Shown here piece after piece: positions 1-7,987 of a stretch of DNA of 64,000 nt. Positions within the stretch are counted from its first letter, which is position 1, and each line of letters starts with the position of its first letter. The notes beneath the pieces were generated by a model that did no database searches, was not told the origin of the DNA, and saw nothing but the letters and a program-made list of their open reading frames with translations. Source of the stretch: Nitrosospira multiformis (GTDB lineage Bacteria; Pseudomonadota; Gammaproteobacteria; Burkholderiales; Nitrosomonadaceae); the NCBI RefSeq assembly GCF_900110185.1, contig NZ_FOCT01000003.1, positions 248,001 through 312,000 on the forward strand. The letters run 5' to 3'. Made by a program: the position numbers and the translations under genes.

Positions 1-213
1 GTGCTTGTAAAGGGAAGACGAACGCGGGTCGTGGGACGCATCTCCATGGACATGCTGCATGTGGACCTGAGCGAGATCGAAGATGCAGGTGTAGGCAGTC
101 CGGTAACGCTATGGGGAAGGGGCATGCCGGTTGATGAGGTTGCGCGGGCCGCTGGCACACTGGGCTATGAACTGTTGTGCGCGATCGCGCCGAGAATGCA
201 AAGGGTAACGTAA
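1..213 (+). CDS. alr: Alanine racemase, C-terminal fragment (cut by window edge)
   Basis: This is the last 70 residues of alanine racemase, the PLP enzyme that makes D-alanine for peptidoglycan. The stretch [12 protein letters not shown] followed by a TLWG turn and LGYELLCAI is the typical C-terminal beta-barrel signature of the family. The gene enters from the left edge, so the GTG at base 1 is not a real start. It converges with the ppiC-like gene, and a bidirectional terminator separates the two. Confidence 0.9.
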   Translation: MLVKGRRTRVVGRISMDMLHVDLSEIEDAGVGSPVTLWGRGMPVDEVARAAGTLGYELLCAIAPRMQRVT

Positions 214-242
214 GCTTCTTCTCTTTCATTGCAGAACAGAAC

Positions 243-271
243 AAAAAAAGGCAGCCAAGGCTGCCTTTTTT
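243..271. terminator. Bidirectional intrinsic terminator between alr and ppiC
   Basis: A seven-base-pair GC-rich stem (GGCAGCC, two-base loop, GGCTGCC) is flanked by an A-run on the left and a T-run on the right. It can therefore terminate transcription in both directions, which fits the convergent genes on either side. Confidence 0.9.
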
Positions 272-330
272 GCCTCGGAATTGCGCTTCCGAGTAGAGGG
301 AATAAGGAAATAAAGCTTGCCGAAGAAAGC

Positions 331-1128
331 TTACTCGACTTTCGCTTTCGAGCGGAGATCGTTGACCGAGGCCGCAAATTGACGTTGCAACACGCGCTGG
401 GCCAAGTTTTGTTTTATTTCCTCGAACGGGGGAATTTTCAGGGGTCGCACATCATCCAGGCGGATCACATGCCAGCCGAACGGGGTTTTTACCGGCTGGT
501 CGGTGAGCTGGCCCTTGTGCAGCTTGGTCAAGGCCTCGGCAAAAGGTTGAACATAGCTTGCGGCCGGACTCCAGTCCAGTTCGCCACCCTTGCTCTTGCT
601 GCCCGTGTCCAGGGATTTCTCCCCGGCAAGTTTGTCAAACTTTGCGCCTTTTTTTAACTTGGCGATAATGTCTTTGGCCTCCTCTTCTGTAGCCACCAGA
701 ATATGGTGCGCCTTGTATTCCTTATCCCCCATCTGCGTCTTTACCGTTTCATATTCCTTATGCAGCTCTTCGTCGCTTACCGGGTGGTTCTTTATGTAAT
801 CGATCTGGTACGCCCTGACCATCGCTGTCTGGCGAGCCATGTCGAGCTGGGTGATAAAGTCCGGATCCCTGTCCAGCCCCTTCTTCTTCGCTTCCTGGGC
901 GATTACTTCTTCAGTGATGAGATCCTCGCGCAAAGCTTTCCTCGCCTCCGGCGTATCCGGCTGGCCCTGGCTTGCACGCGCCTTCATTATGAATTCGAGG
1001 CGCGATTGGGGAATCGGCGTACCATTCACTTTTGCCATGGTTGAGCCGGTTTGGGCCTGAACGGCCGTCGCGGCGATCAGCCCGGAGATACCCAGTGCCG
1101 CAAGTCGAGTAAATTTCATAAAATGCAT
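331..1128 (-). CDS. Periplasmic parvulin-type peptidyl-prolyl isomerase
   Basis: The 265-residue protein begins with a cleavable-looking signal peptide (about residues 1-25, ending AVQAQ), so it should act in the periplasm on folding outer-membrane or secreted proteins. A SurA-like helical region follows. A parvulin rotamase domain at about 138-228 carries the HHILV strand, the SKGGELDW loop and the PFGWHVIRL strand typical of the family. The ATG at 1128 has an AAGGAA ribosome site at good spacing. The gene starts 12 bases after the bolA stop and is the last gene of the msrB/yciB/yciI/bolA group. PpiC, PrsA and SurA paralogues cannot be separated from sequence alone. Confidence 0.9.
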   Translation of the reverse strand: MHFMKFTRLAALGISGLIAATAVQAQTGSTMAKVNGTPIPQSRLEFIMKARASQGQPDTPEARKALREDLITEEVIAQEAKKKGLDRDPDFITQLDMARQTAMVRAYQIDYIKNHPVSDEELHKEYETVKTQMGDKEYKAHHILVATEEEAKDIIAKLKKGAKFDKLAGEKSLDTGSKSKGGELDWSPAASYVQPFAEALTKLHKGQLTDQPVKTPFGWHVIRLDDVRPLKIPPFEEIKQNLAQRVLQRQFAASVNDLRSKAKVE

Positions 1129-1140
1129 GAAGTTTCCTTC

Positions 1141-1416
1141 TCAGTGGATCGAATCAAATTCCTCGGGAGTATACGCTTTTACACCTAAGGCGTGAATATT
1201 CTTGTGCATCATCTCGCGCAGGGTATCGTAAACCAGCCGGTGCCGCGCCAGCGCCGACTTACTGATGAATTGATGTGAGACAATGGTAAGTAAATAGTGG
1301 CCACCCCCTGCTTTGGCGCCTTCATGTCCCGCATGACGCGCGCTTTCATCCACAATCCGGATTACCACAGGCTCCAGAGCAGCGAGCTTTTCCTTCATCA
1401 ATTCTATAGTGTTCAT
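1141..1416 (-). CDS. bolA: BolA family protein
   Basis: A 91-residue BolA-fold protein. The family works with monothiol glutaredoxins in Fe-S cluster trafficking and in stress and morphology control. The core SHQFISKSALARHRLVY with the conserved histidine near the helix, plus the downstream IHAL strand, is diagnostic. It lies 16 bases after the YciI-family gene and just before the PPIase gene, an arrangement often seen in betaproteobacteria. No glutaredoxin gene is visible in the window. Confidence 0.92.
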   Translation of the reverse strand: MNTIELMKEKLAALEPVVIRIVDESARHAGHEGAKAGGGHYLLTIVSHQFISKSALARHRLVYDTLREMMHKNIHALGVKAYTPEEFDSIH

Positions 1417-1432
1417 CCGACCTCTGGTCAGG

Positions 1433-1738
1433 TTATGCCGGTAAAACCTTTTTGAACGGCTTCACCGTCACTTTTGCATAGACGCCCGAAGTGGCGTAGG
1501 GATCCGCTTCCGCCCAGGCCTGGGCTGCTTCGAGCGACTCGAATTCGGCTACGATCAGACTTCCGGAAAATCCCGCCGGTCCGGGATCGGGACTGTCAAT
1601 CGCGGGATATGGACCGGCTAAAACAAGGCGTCCGTCTTCCTGCAACGCTTTGATGCGTTCCAGGTGCGCAGGACGTACCGCCATTCTTTTGTCAAGGCTG
1701 TCAGGCACATCCTCGCCACTTATAGCATATAGCATCAT
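1433..1738 (-). CDS. yciI: YciI family protein
   Basis: A 101-residue ferredoxin-like alpha/beta barrel protein of the YciI/DGPF family. The family's function is mostly unknown, although some members are small enzymes with a His/Asp pair. Here [14 protein letters not shown] and [16 protein letters not shown] match the family pattern, including the conserved His near residue 25. Its ATG overlaps the stop codon of the upstream yciB gene, so the two are probably translationally coupled. Confidence 0.85.
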   Translation of the reverse strand: MMLYAISGEDVPDSLDKRMAVRPAHLERIKALQEDGRLVLAGPYPAIDSPDPGPAGFSGSLIVAEFESLEAAQAWAEADPYATSGVYAKVTVKPFKKVLPA

Positions 1739-2280
1739 GCCTCTTTATCCTCGTCGGTTGCCATGTATTTGCCCAGCATCAATCCTTGTAATACGACAAA
1801 AACCAGCATCAAGCCCATAAAGCCGAACAGCTTGAAGTTAACCCAGGTTTCAGTAGAGAAATTGAAGGCGACATAGAGGTTAGCGGCGCCCATAAACGCA
1901 AAAAAAGCTGCCCAGCTCGCATTCACCCGGGCCCAAACCGGTTCCGGCAGGGTGAGCTGTTCTTTCATCATCGTCCGGATAAAATTTTTCTTGAAAACTG
2001 CCTGGGCTATCAACAGCGCGGCTGCGAACAGCCAGTAGAGCACCGACGGCTTCCATTTGATGAATGTTTCATCCTGCAGAATGAGTGTTGCGCTGCCGAA
2101 GACGACTATGAGAACCAGACTGACCCACAGCATGGTGTCGACTTTGCCATGGCGGAACCATACCCAGCCGATCTGCACAAAAGTAGCGCCAATCGCTACA
2201 GCAGTGGCGGCATAGATGCCATAAATCTTGAAAGTTATGAAAAACAGGATTACTGGAAAGAGATCAAAAAGAAATTTCAT
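1735..2280 (-). CDS. yciB: Inner-membrane septation protein A (YciB/IspZ family)
   Basis: A 181-residue, strongly hydrophobic protein with about five or six membrane segments. The N-terminal [18 protein letters not shown] is the hallmark of YciB, an inner-membrane protein linked to cell envelope synthesis and septation in enterobacteria. The downstream [13 protein letters not shown] and WVNFKLFG segments are also typical. It overlaps yciI by four bases and heads the yciB-yciI-bolA-ppiC unit. Confidence 0.92.
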   Translation of the reverse strand: MKFLFDLFPVILFFITFKIYGIYAATAVAIGATFVQIGWVWFRHGKVDTMLWVSLVLIVVFGSATLILQDETFIKWKPSVLYWLFAAALLIAQAVFKKNFIRTMMKEQLTLPEPVWARVNASWAAFFAFMGAANLYVAFNFSTETWVNFKLFGFMGLMLVFVVLQGLMLGKYMATDEDKEA

Positions 2281-2447
2281 CTGTGCAGTATATTGCCGGT
2301 TGCTAGAGTTGATGGGCTAATCATTGCGTCTACCCCCGAAAAATCTGATGAATTTTCCAGGGAGTTTGAGCGAGCACAGCTATTTGGGAGGGCAAGGCGC
2401 AATTGGCAAAACGCATTGCGTCCCATTTAATTTCCCTTGCTGCCCGT

Positions 2448-2858
2448 TTATTCAGTCTTCGAAGAATCCCGATCGAGCTTGAGGGAAGCGGAATTGATGC
2501 AGTAGCGCAGCCCCGTTGGAGCAGGGCCGTCCTCGAATACGTGACCGAGGTGCGCGTCGCAACGGGCGCACAACACTTCTACCCGACGCATGAAATGGCT
2601 GTTATCTTCCTGATTGACGACATTTTCCGATCGTGTAGGCTGCCAGAAAGAAGGCCATCCCGTACCGGAATCGAATTTGGTATCCGAGTCAAACAAGGCG
2701 GCGCCGCAGCAAGCGCAACGATACACCCCCTGATCGTGGCAGTTCCAGTATTCCCCTGTGAACGCCCGTTCCGTCCCTTTTTCGCGACATACATGATACT
2801 GCTGCGGGGTCAGCTGGTTTTTCCATTCCTGGTCGGATTTAACAAGCTTGCCGTTCAT
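2448..2858 (-). CDS. msrB: Peptide-methionine (R)-S-oxide reductase
   Basis: A 136-residue MsrB that reduces methionine-R-sulfoxide in oxidised proteins using thioredoxin. The catalytic cysteine sits in [11 protein letters not shown]. Two CxxC pairs (CACC and CARC) form the structural zinc site, and GTGWPSFW is the substrate-pocket motif. The length is usual for the family. It lies upstream of yciB on the same strand with a gap of about 170 bases, so it may have its own promoter or be co-transcribed. Confidence 0.95.
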   Translation of the reverse strand: MNGKLVKSDQEWKNQLTPQQYHVCREKGTERAFTGEYWNCHDQGVYRCACCGAALFDSDTKFDSGTGWPSFWQPTRSENVVNQEDNSHFMRRVEVLCARCDAHLGHVFEDGPAPTGLRYCINSASLKLDRDSSKTE

Positions 2859-2909
2859 GATTCCTCTTCCGGAAAAAATTGATGCTCCTGAATAAGATGA
2901 TGAACACTA

Positions 2910-4127
2910 TCAATGCAGGTGTATAGGAGCTACTTCACCTTCTTCCGGGAATTCTGCATGCACGATTTCACCGGCCGCGTTGGGAAACAGGGGTCCTCCG
3001 CATTCTTCGCAGTACTCCAGAAGAAAATGCTCTTGCAGCAGGATGGTTTGTGTCACTCCGCATTCCCGCAGCGCTGCCTCGATCTGAGCGACACTATCTG
3101 TATTTTCATCCTCATCCCCTACCAGTCCCCAGACGATGCCATAGAGCACGTTGTCCCGATCCTTGAGGGTGAAACCAATGCGGTATTCCTCCAGCCACTG
3201 ATCATAGAAAGGCGCGATCACTGCACGCAATCTGTCTGGGGAAATGCCCAGAGCGGTTTCCAGAAAATCAACCGTGGCACGCACCGAATAGGGGCGGGCC
3301 AGGCGGTCCGCCGCGCGCCATGCTGAAAAAAAGCCATCCGGCATCAGCAGTTCAAACGCACAGCCCTGGAATAGCGGCAGCAGCACCGCAGTACCGTGAG
3401 TCTGCCATGCATGCAGTATCTGCTCTTTGGAGAACTGGAGAGCGGAAACGTTGCTGCCCTTGTGTTCGCCCGCGCTGCCTTGCTGCCAGCGGAACATGGG
3501 TTTTCCCTGAGGTACCGCGATCCCACCGAGGAGATAACGGGTATCAGAAAGAAATCGCCCCGTTTCAGCAAGCTGCCGTGGATTCATATGCAAATTGCGT
3601 TGTCCTGTCACCGCTGTCGACCAGAGTTTGCGAGCCAGTTCATGTGTAAGATGATAGCCTCTTGGCAATTGATCGGGGCTGAAAAGACAATCCGCAAGCG
3701 CAAGCTGGGCATCGTTCGCCAGCACCTGCACCTGCAATTGCCCCCGAAGTTCGGAAAGCACGGATTCTGCTATTGGTCCCGAGGGAATCGAAAAACGTGA
3801 CCAGGTGAGCATCGGTACAGCAAACATTAAAACGTCGTAAGTGTGATCCCCTCGCGTGAATATGCTGCATTCTATCGCGGCTTCGATGGCATACATGAAC
3901 TCACTGTAGCCTCCAGGATCAGTATCATAAAGCTGATCGAGCGCAGATTCGAGATTCTGATCGTCCCCCGTACGCAGTTGGGCATGTATTTTTGCCGCAA
4001 GGCGATTCTCCCAGAAGGCGTCTTCTACGCGGCTGCCAGAGGCGGCAAGTCCCGCAGCCAGGCGAACCAGCTCCTGAACCACGCGTGCAGACTTGGTGCG
4101 ATGAGGGACGCGAAGTTTTTTCATCAA
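2910..4127 (-). CDS. DUF2863 family protein
   Basis: A 405-residue cytoplasmic-looking protein with no signal peptide or membrane segment. I recognise it as the DUF2863 family of betaproteobacteria, whose function is unknown. Visible features are a basic N-terminus (KKLRVPHRTKSAR), a long helical middle, and a near-terminal CEECGGPLFPN cluster that could bind a metal. It ends 51 bases upstream of msrB on the same strand. The family assignment is from memory of the overall pattern. Confidence 0.7.
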   Translation of the reverse strand: MMKKLRVPHRTKSARVVQELVRLAAGLAASGSRVEDAFWENRLAAKIHAQLRTGDDQNLESALDQLYDTDPGGYSEFMYAIEAAIECSIFTRGDHTYDVLMFAVPMLTWSRFSIPSGPIAESVLSELRGQLQVQVLANDAQLALADCLFSPDQLPRGYHLTHELARKLWSTAVTGQRNLHMNPRQLAETGRFLSDTRYLLGGIAVPQGKPMFRWQQGSAGEHKGSNVSALQFSKEQILHAWQTHGTAVLLPLFQGCAFELLMPDGFFSAWRAADRLARPYSVRATVDFLETALGISPDRLRAVIAPFYDQWLEEYRIGFTLKDRDNVLYGIVWGLVGDEDENTDSVAQIEAALRECGVTQTILLQEHFLLEYCEECGGPLFPNAAGEIVHAEFPEEGEVAPIHLH

Positions 4128-4372
4128 ATTGGCGTCCTGGATGGTTAAAGGATTATTTTAACCTAAATCCTGAATTCCCTGATATTTTGAAGCACTTAGG
4201 ATGAAAACATTTCATCCGTTATGGCACGGTGGGGAAGAAATTCTCTCGGCTCAAGCGGATCGGATGGTCCGGCAGGCAGCAAAGCAAGGCGTACAAGGGA
4301 CTGCGGAGCATAGCCGGAGGCAGGCGGGCTCCTGCTATGCCTTCTGCAATCAACTCCGCCCAATTCAAAATT
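4128..4372. other. Intergenic region with two hairpins, no gene
   Basis: No convincing gene is present. Two inverted repeats are visible. One is the 19-base GGATGAAAACATTTCATCC at 4199-4217. The other is a long hairpin with GCATAGC/GCTATGC arms at about 4308-4340. Neither has a T-run, so their role is unclear. Confidence 0.6.
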
Positions 4373-4412
4373 GAAAAACCAGCAAGCCTCGCTCAAGCCT
4401 CACCTGGTTTTC
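4373..4412 (-). terminator. Intrinsic terminator of the RiPP-like cassette, overlapping the last stop codon
   Basis: On the minus strand, GAAAACCAG pairs with CTGGTTTTTC and is followed by a T-rich tail. The left arm overlaps the final codons and stop of the third precursor-like peptide (stop at 4400-4402). It marks 4400-7628 as a unit ending here. Confidence 0.7.
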
Positions 4413-4675
4413 AGTTTTTTCATCCCCCCTGATAAGTGTCGTATCGACTCCTGCATCGCCGGATATAACAGGGCGCCCCCACGCCGGGCGGCGGACAGCA
4501 GAATTGCTGGCCCCGTACGCATCGACTGCAACGAAAAAAAGATCGAGAGACAGAAGTTGTCCCCTGCTGTGGGGTTATTGCCTGTCGGCTTGTACTCCCA
4601 ATCGGGCTTGTAATCGAACGGTATTGCGGTAGTCCGAGGGAGCGCATCCCCCGCAGTAAATCCTGGCATACTCAT
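4400..4675 (-). CDS. Precursor-like peptide C (PGFTA leader)
   Basis: A 91-residue small protein starting MSMPGFTAGDAL, the same N-terminal signature as the two genes just upstream. The start at 4675 is chosen because GGGAGG precedes it at normal spacing and because it aligns with the paralogues; the frame is open further upstream. Unlike its neighbours it lacks the CDC/CxC cluster and has only one cysteine (near residue 42), then a hydrophobic and Arg/Lys-rich tail. It is the last gene of the cassette. It may be a degenerate or divergent member of the precursor set, or a gene whose tail was replaced. Function unknown. Confidence 0.6.
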   Translation of the reverse strand: MSMPGFTAGDALPRTTAIPFDYKPDWEYKPTGNNPTAGDNFCLSIFFSLQSMRTGPAILLSAARRGGALLYPAMQESIRHLSGGMKKLKTR

Positions 4676-4836
4676 TTCCTGCCTCCCTGGATCAATAGGT
4701 TCTAATAGGGGCGACAGGCGAGTACAGCATTCCTTCCCCGGCAGGGAATCGCCTCCTGTACCCTCCTGCGCCCTTTTCGAGCACCTCCACACGGCTGCGG
4801 AGGTGATCCCTCATCACATCAGTTCTGATAGTTTCC

Positions 4837-5073
4837 TCAAAACCTTTCACGGACAGGTCCCCATGGAAGGAAGGGGCACAAGGTCGCGTCACAGCTACAA
4901 GCCCCGGATGCAGGATTGCAATCGCAAAACAGCGTACATCCGGGTCCCAGATCTATCGTTCGCATCATTTGCGGAATCACCGCGGTGTTATTCACGGAGC
5001 CCTGCTTACTCTTGAAATAATTCCCGGTTGTTTTGTAAACCGATGACTCCGCGTTAAATCCTGGTATGTTCAT
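4837..5073 (-). CDS. Precursor-like peptide B, Cys-rich (PGF-N-A leader)
   Basis: A 78-residue peptide beginning MNIPGFNAESSVYK. Its start has an almost perfect ribosome site (AAAGGAGATA). A mid-region AVIPQ box is shared with peptide A. The C-terminal part is cysteine-rich: CTLFCDCN, then CSCDATLC, six cysteines in all, followed by PFLPWGP. A conserved leader with a divergent Cys-rich end is how RiPP precursors look, but no modification has been shown for this family as far as I know. It sits between peptides A and C downstream of the PatG-like gene. Confidence 0.75.
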   Translation of the reverse strand: MNIPGFNAESSVYKTTGNYFKSKQGSVNNTAVIPQMMRTIDLGPGCTLFCDCNPASGACSCDATLCPFLPWGPVRERF

Positions 5074-5109
5074 GATGTATCTCCTTTCAATGAGTGCAGC
5101 GATACTTCC

Positions 5110-5331
5110 CTAAAGCTCACCCAATACCGCATGAATTGCCCGTATGGCGCCATGTTCCGATGTACAGATGCAGATGTCGGTTGCAGCATCACAGTCGCAT
5201 GTCCACTCCTGCAGCTTTATACGTTGAGGGATAACTGATCCCTCTGCCCGATGCATTGGCCCGAGCAACCGGCGAGCGATAGTATTTGTGCGATGAAGCG
5301 AGGCTTCAGCAGTAAATCCTGGCATATTCAT
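5110..5331 (-). CDS. Precursor-like peptide A, Cys-rich (PGFTA leader)
   Basis: A 73-residue peptide beginning MNMPGFTAEASLHR. The ATG at 5331 is preferred over an in-frame GTG at 5337 because AAGGAGGTG then sits seven bases upstream. The SVIPQ box matches AVIPQ in peptide B. The cysteine cluster CDCDAATDICIC parallels CDCNPASGACSC in B, so the two are clear paralogues. The gene begins 24 bases after the PatG-like stop, consistent with co-transcription. It has no membrane segment or Sec signal. The role as a modified-peptide precursor is inferred. Confidence 0.78.
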   Translation of the reverse strand: MNMPGFTAEASLHRTNTIARRLLGPMHRAEGSVIPQRIKLQEWTCDCDAATDICICTSEHGAIRAIHAVLGEL

Positions 5332-5355
5332 TTTCACACCTCCTTCTTTAAGAAA

Positions 5356-6309
5356 TCAACGTTCGTAATACGGAGAGATCTTGGTGACGAGGAAAGGAAA
5401 CTCCTCGGTCATATCCACGCGCACGAAGTATTTCTCGGTAAAATCGGTATTGCGATTGGTATAGGAGAAAATGACCTCGACGATGTTGCGCCCGCTGCTC
5501 AGGGCCGAGGGACGCACCTCCACGCCCGTCAGGGAATGATCTTCCGCGAACTCTTCCGCCGCCTTGGCATAAATGGCGGGATAGCGCATGGCAAGGTAGT
5601 TCAACGCCCGATGTTCATCCGTGGCGCCTGCGTTATCGGTCATGTGCATGATCCGGTCAAACAACTCCTCGGCGGCGGAGCCAAATCGCTCCTTGGCCAT
5701 TTTCTCCGGTTTCGGAATTGCCCTGATCAATTCATCTCGTCCAAAGGAATAGATCTGGTCGAATACCACTACCGGCACCATCAGCCCGTTACACATCTCC
5801 GGCGGAGCAATGGGACCGCGCATTCCGATGACTACATCGATATCCTGGGGAGCAGGTGCAGGCCGGATGGCATCGATCAACATATCGACGTCGGCAGGAT
5901 CGCGTGGAACCAGAAGGTAGGTTTCCAGTCCCTGTACCGTCAGCACCCAGCACAGTTGCCGTACCAGATACCGGTTCTGCCGCTGGGACAGGACTTCATG
6001 GAAGGCCTGCTGATCGGTTTTGCCAGCGGTTTCCGCACGCCCGGTCGCCTGCGCAAATTCTTTTTCCACACTCAGATTGGGAAAGCGCGCCTCCACTCGT
6101 CCTATGGCATAAACAAAGGCATTCATGCCGCCATTCGCACTCATGCCTTCGGTTCCGCCCGGACTTTGACTCATGCGAGTTCCGTTACAACCGCAGCCTC
6201 CTCCCATCTGGGGAGAGATCATTGCGTTCGAGGCCGAATCAGGCCTTACCTGGATCGGGTGGCCTGTTGTGCTTTCGACTGGCTCTGCCATCATAGTTTG
6301 TTCGCTCAT
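5356..6309 (-). CDS. PatG C-terminal-domain-like protein (cyanobactin maturation family), without protease domain
   Basis: A 317-residue protein. After a low-complexity N-terminus with GGGCGCNG (about residues 36-43) comes a region starting FVYAIGRVEARFPNLSVEKEF. I recognise this as the part that follows the subtilase domain in PatA/PatG-type cyanobactin proteases. Further typical stretches are RYLVRQLCWVLTV, ETYLLVPRD, PEMCNGLMVPVVVFDQIYSF and the terminal FPFLVTKISPYYER. No catalytic protease motif is present; the protease is encoded separately two genes upstream. GGGAGAAG lies before the ATG. Likely role: scaffold or maturation partner for the adjacent peptides (inference). Confidence 0.75.
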   Translation of the reverse strand: MSEQTMMAEPVESTTGHPIQVRPDSASNAMISPQMGGGCGCNGTRMSQSPGGTEGMSANGGMNAFVYAIGRVEARFPNLSVEKEFAQATGRAETAGKTDQQAFHEVLSQRQNRYLVRQLCWVLTVQGLETYLLVPRDPADVDMLIDAIRPAPAPQDIDVVIGMRGPIAPPEMCNGLMVPVVVFDQIYSFGRDELIRAIPKPEKMAKERFGSAAEELFDRIMHMTDNAGATDEHRALNYLAMRYPAIYAKAAEEFAEDHSLTGVEVRPSALSSGRNIVEVIFSYTNRNTDFTEKYFVRVDMTEEFPFLVTKISPYYER

Positions 6310-6393
6310 ATTGCTTCTCCCTTAACTTGATAGTGCCAACAGCGTTAAAAAGCTGAAAATCTCTCTAAAATCACCTTCTACTTCTCTTGTCAT

Positions 6394-6424
6394 GCTTTTA
6401 CTTCCGGCTGCGGGGTGTAAAAGC
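6394..6424 (-). repeat. Perfect hairpin between the small GFITDEEIGL gene and the PatG-like gene
   Basis: Eight-base arms GCTTTTAC and GTAAAAGC flank a 15-base loop inside the 165-base gap. It has no strong T-run, so it may be a processing or attenuation structure rather than a full terminator. Confidence 0.5.
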
Positions 6425-6474
6425 GAGCCAACGGTTGAGCGCAGCCCCCCGCCGTTCGCAGCCTCCGCAGGGTT

Positions 6475-6687
6475 TCATTCGAAAATAAGTGGCGGCGTGC
6501 TTGATCGCATCACCAGCCCGATCTCCTCATCGGTAATGAAACCGGGCAGGCGCACGCGGTGAGCGGCTTGCTTGCTTGTATCTGCAACGCTTTCACGTTC
6601 AACCGGGTTTTTATCGCTTCCGCCATTTGCATTCCTTTCGCTTGCGTTCCCGCGACCCGGATTTACGTTGATATCATTTCCAGTCAC
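6475..6687 (-). CDS. Small protein with LPGFITDEEIGL motif
   Basis: A 70-residue polar protein whose N-terminal half is low-complexity (Asn, Gly, Ser, Glu). It then carries LPGFITDEEIGL (residues 47-58). From memory, GFITDE-(D/E)-IGLG opens a family of small bacterial proteins that continue with a CGGC...LNRW tail; here that tail is missing and the protein ends MRSSTPPLIFE. The GTG start overlaps the stop of the protease gene (GTGA), and a perfect AAGGAGG lies at the protease 3' end, so it is translationally coupled to the protease. It could be a leader-like or recognition peptide; function unknown. Confidence 0.65.
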   Translation of the reverse strand: MTGNDINVNPGRGNASERNANGGSDKNPVERESVADTSKQAAHRVRLPGFITDEEIGLVMRSSTPPLIFE

Positions 6688-7628
6688 GCTGTTTGCCTCC
6701 TTGTATTTACTGTGGACAGTATCTGCCAGGCCGACTCGGCATCCAGCAGGGGTGGAACCACCGAACCCCGACGTGGGAGATGGAACTGCACGCGGCCGCC
6801 TCCGGTTTGCCTCGTGGTTACTTGCTGAAAGTTTTGAGGTTGGGACATGAGGGCGAGCTTGATCTGGGCCGCCGTGGCATCAGGAAACTGCGACCACAAC
6901 AGCGCAATGGCGCCGGTGACAAAAGGCACAGCCACACTTGTACCGCCCATAGTGAGGATTTGTCCCTCAGCGCCGAGACCGGTGATGTTGTCGCCTGGCG
7001 CGCTCAAGCCGCGTGTTCCAATCGTGCTGCCGAGATTGGACTCGTTGATCGGATAGCCGCGCAAATCGCAAGCCACGACCGGAATAACCCATGGATGGCG
7101 AGTAATGACGGAACTGCCCAGCATGCCCTGATTGCCTGCTGCAGCAGCAATCAATACACCGCGGCTGAGCGCCCGATTGAATGCTTCATCCAGCAGCTTC
7201 TCTTCCCTCGTCGAGGGCTGTGCCAGGGCCAGACTCAGGTTGATAACGCGCGCTCCCGCATTGATGCAATCAAAGATTGCCCCTGCCAACTCCTGCGGAG
7301 TGGCACTGGGCATGTGCTCGCGTCCCGAGGTGCTTTCGCTGAAAATCGGGCGGATAAGGAGCGTACAGTCGGGACAAATGGCAGGCGCAGGCGAAGTGCG
7401 CCTGGCCGCGAGGACACCGGCTATGAAGGTTCCGTGCAGGCAGGCATTGCTATTGTTCCTGGTACAGCTCGCCCCGTTATTTCCGGATATCTCCTGGAGA
7501 TGTCCGTTTGTCAGATCTGTATGACTGGTGGCGACAGGTCCGTCGATGAGCCCGATCCTGATATCGGAACTGCCTTGGGTACGCTGCATCAATCTGGTGA
7601 GCTTGACGAGTTCGGTAGGGTGCAACAC
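6684..7628 (-). CDS. Subtilisin-like serine protease (S8), PatA/PatG-type
   Basis: A 314-residue S8 peptidase with the full catalytic triad: Asp in GLIDGPV (about 29), His in LHGTFIAG (about 65) and Ser in GGTSVAVPF (about 230). There is no signal peptide or pro-domain, so it should act in the cytoplasm. That fits cyanobactin-type proteases, which trim or cyclise precursor peptides. It is the first gene of a minus-strand cassette ending in three small leader-bearing peptides. The start is a GTG at 7628 behind AGGAG. It lacks the C-terminal PatG-like part, which is encoded separately downstream. Closest family and cyclase activity cannot be decided by eye. Confidence 0.85.
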   Translation of the reverse strand: MLHPTELVKLTRLMQRTQGSSDIRIGLIDGPVATSHTDLTNGHLQEISGNNGASCTRNNSNACLHGTFIAGVLAARRTSPAPAICPDCTLLIRPIFSESTSGREHMPSATPQELAGAIFDCINAGARVINLSLALAQPSTREEKLLDEAFNRALSRGVLIAAAAGNQGMLGSSVITRHPWVIPVVACDLRGYPINESNLGSTIGTRGLSAPGDNITGLGAEGQILTMGGTSVAVPFVTGAIALLWSQFPDATAAQIKLALMSQPQNFQQVTTRQTGGGRVQFHLPRRGSVVPPLLDAESAWQILSTVNTRRQTA

Positions 7629-7987
7629 TTTCTCCTGAATCTAAAGTTATAACCTTCCATGCAGCCCGAAGCAGCTTGAGCCAGGAAAGTACTCACCAAC
7701 TCTCGCCTTTTTTATGTTTAGCACACCCCATGCCGCAAGCAAGCTCAACCAAATCCTTGAATATGGGCAGGTTTAGCGGGAACAGAGATCCGGAAAATTG
7801 TTATCCGGAAGTGGAAGCGGGAAAGACTGCCGCCCTAAAAACAGCGACAACAAACAAGGCTCGATAGGTGAGGTAACTGGATGTTACCCGCACCGGATAC
7901 AATTTGACCCCTACCAAAATGGGTCAGGGAAATTGATAAAGAGAAGAAAGGGGCGGGGGTAGAGCCGATGATCCTGACCGTTAACCC
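7629..7987. other. Upstream region of the RiPP-like cassette, no gene seen
   Basis: About 360 bases without a supportable gene. A short plus-strand open frame at 7676-7867 has no ribosome site and no recognisable sequence. The promoter of the protease-to-peptide unit should lie here, but I see no clear -35/-10 pair. Confidence 0.5.

Noticed and set aside
5251..6330. 359-residue plus-strand open frame
   Set aside because: It is antisense to the PatG-like gene, has no recognisable domain and no ribosome site; the minus-strand frame matches a known family.
7676..7867. 63-residue plus-strand open frame upstream of the RiPP-like cassette
   Set aside because: No ribosome site and no familiar sequence; likely chance.
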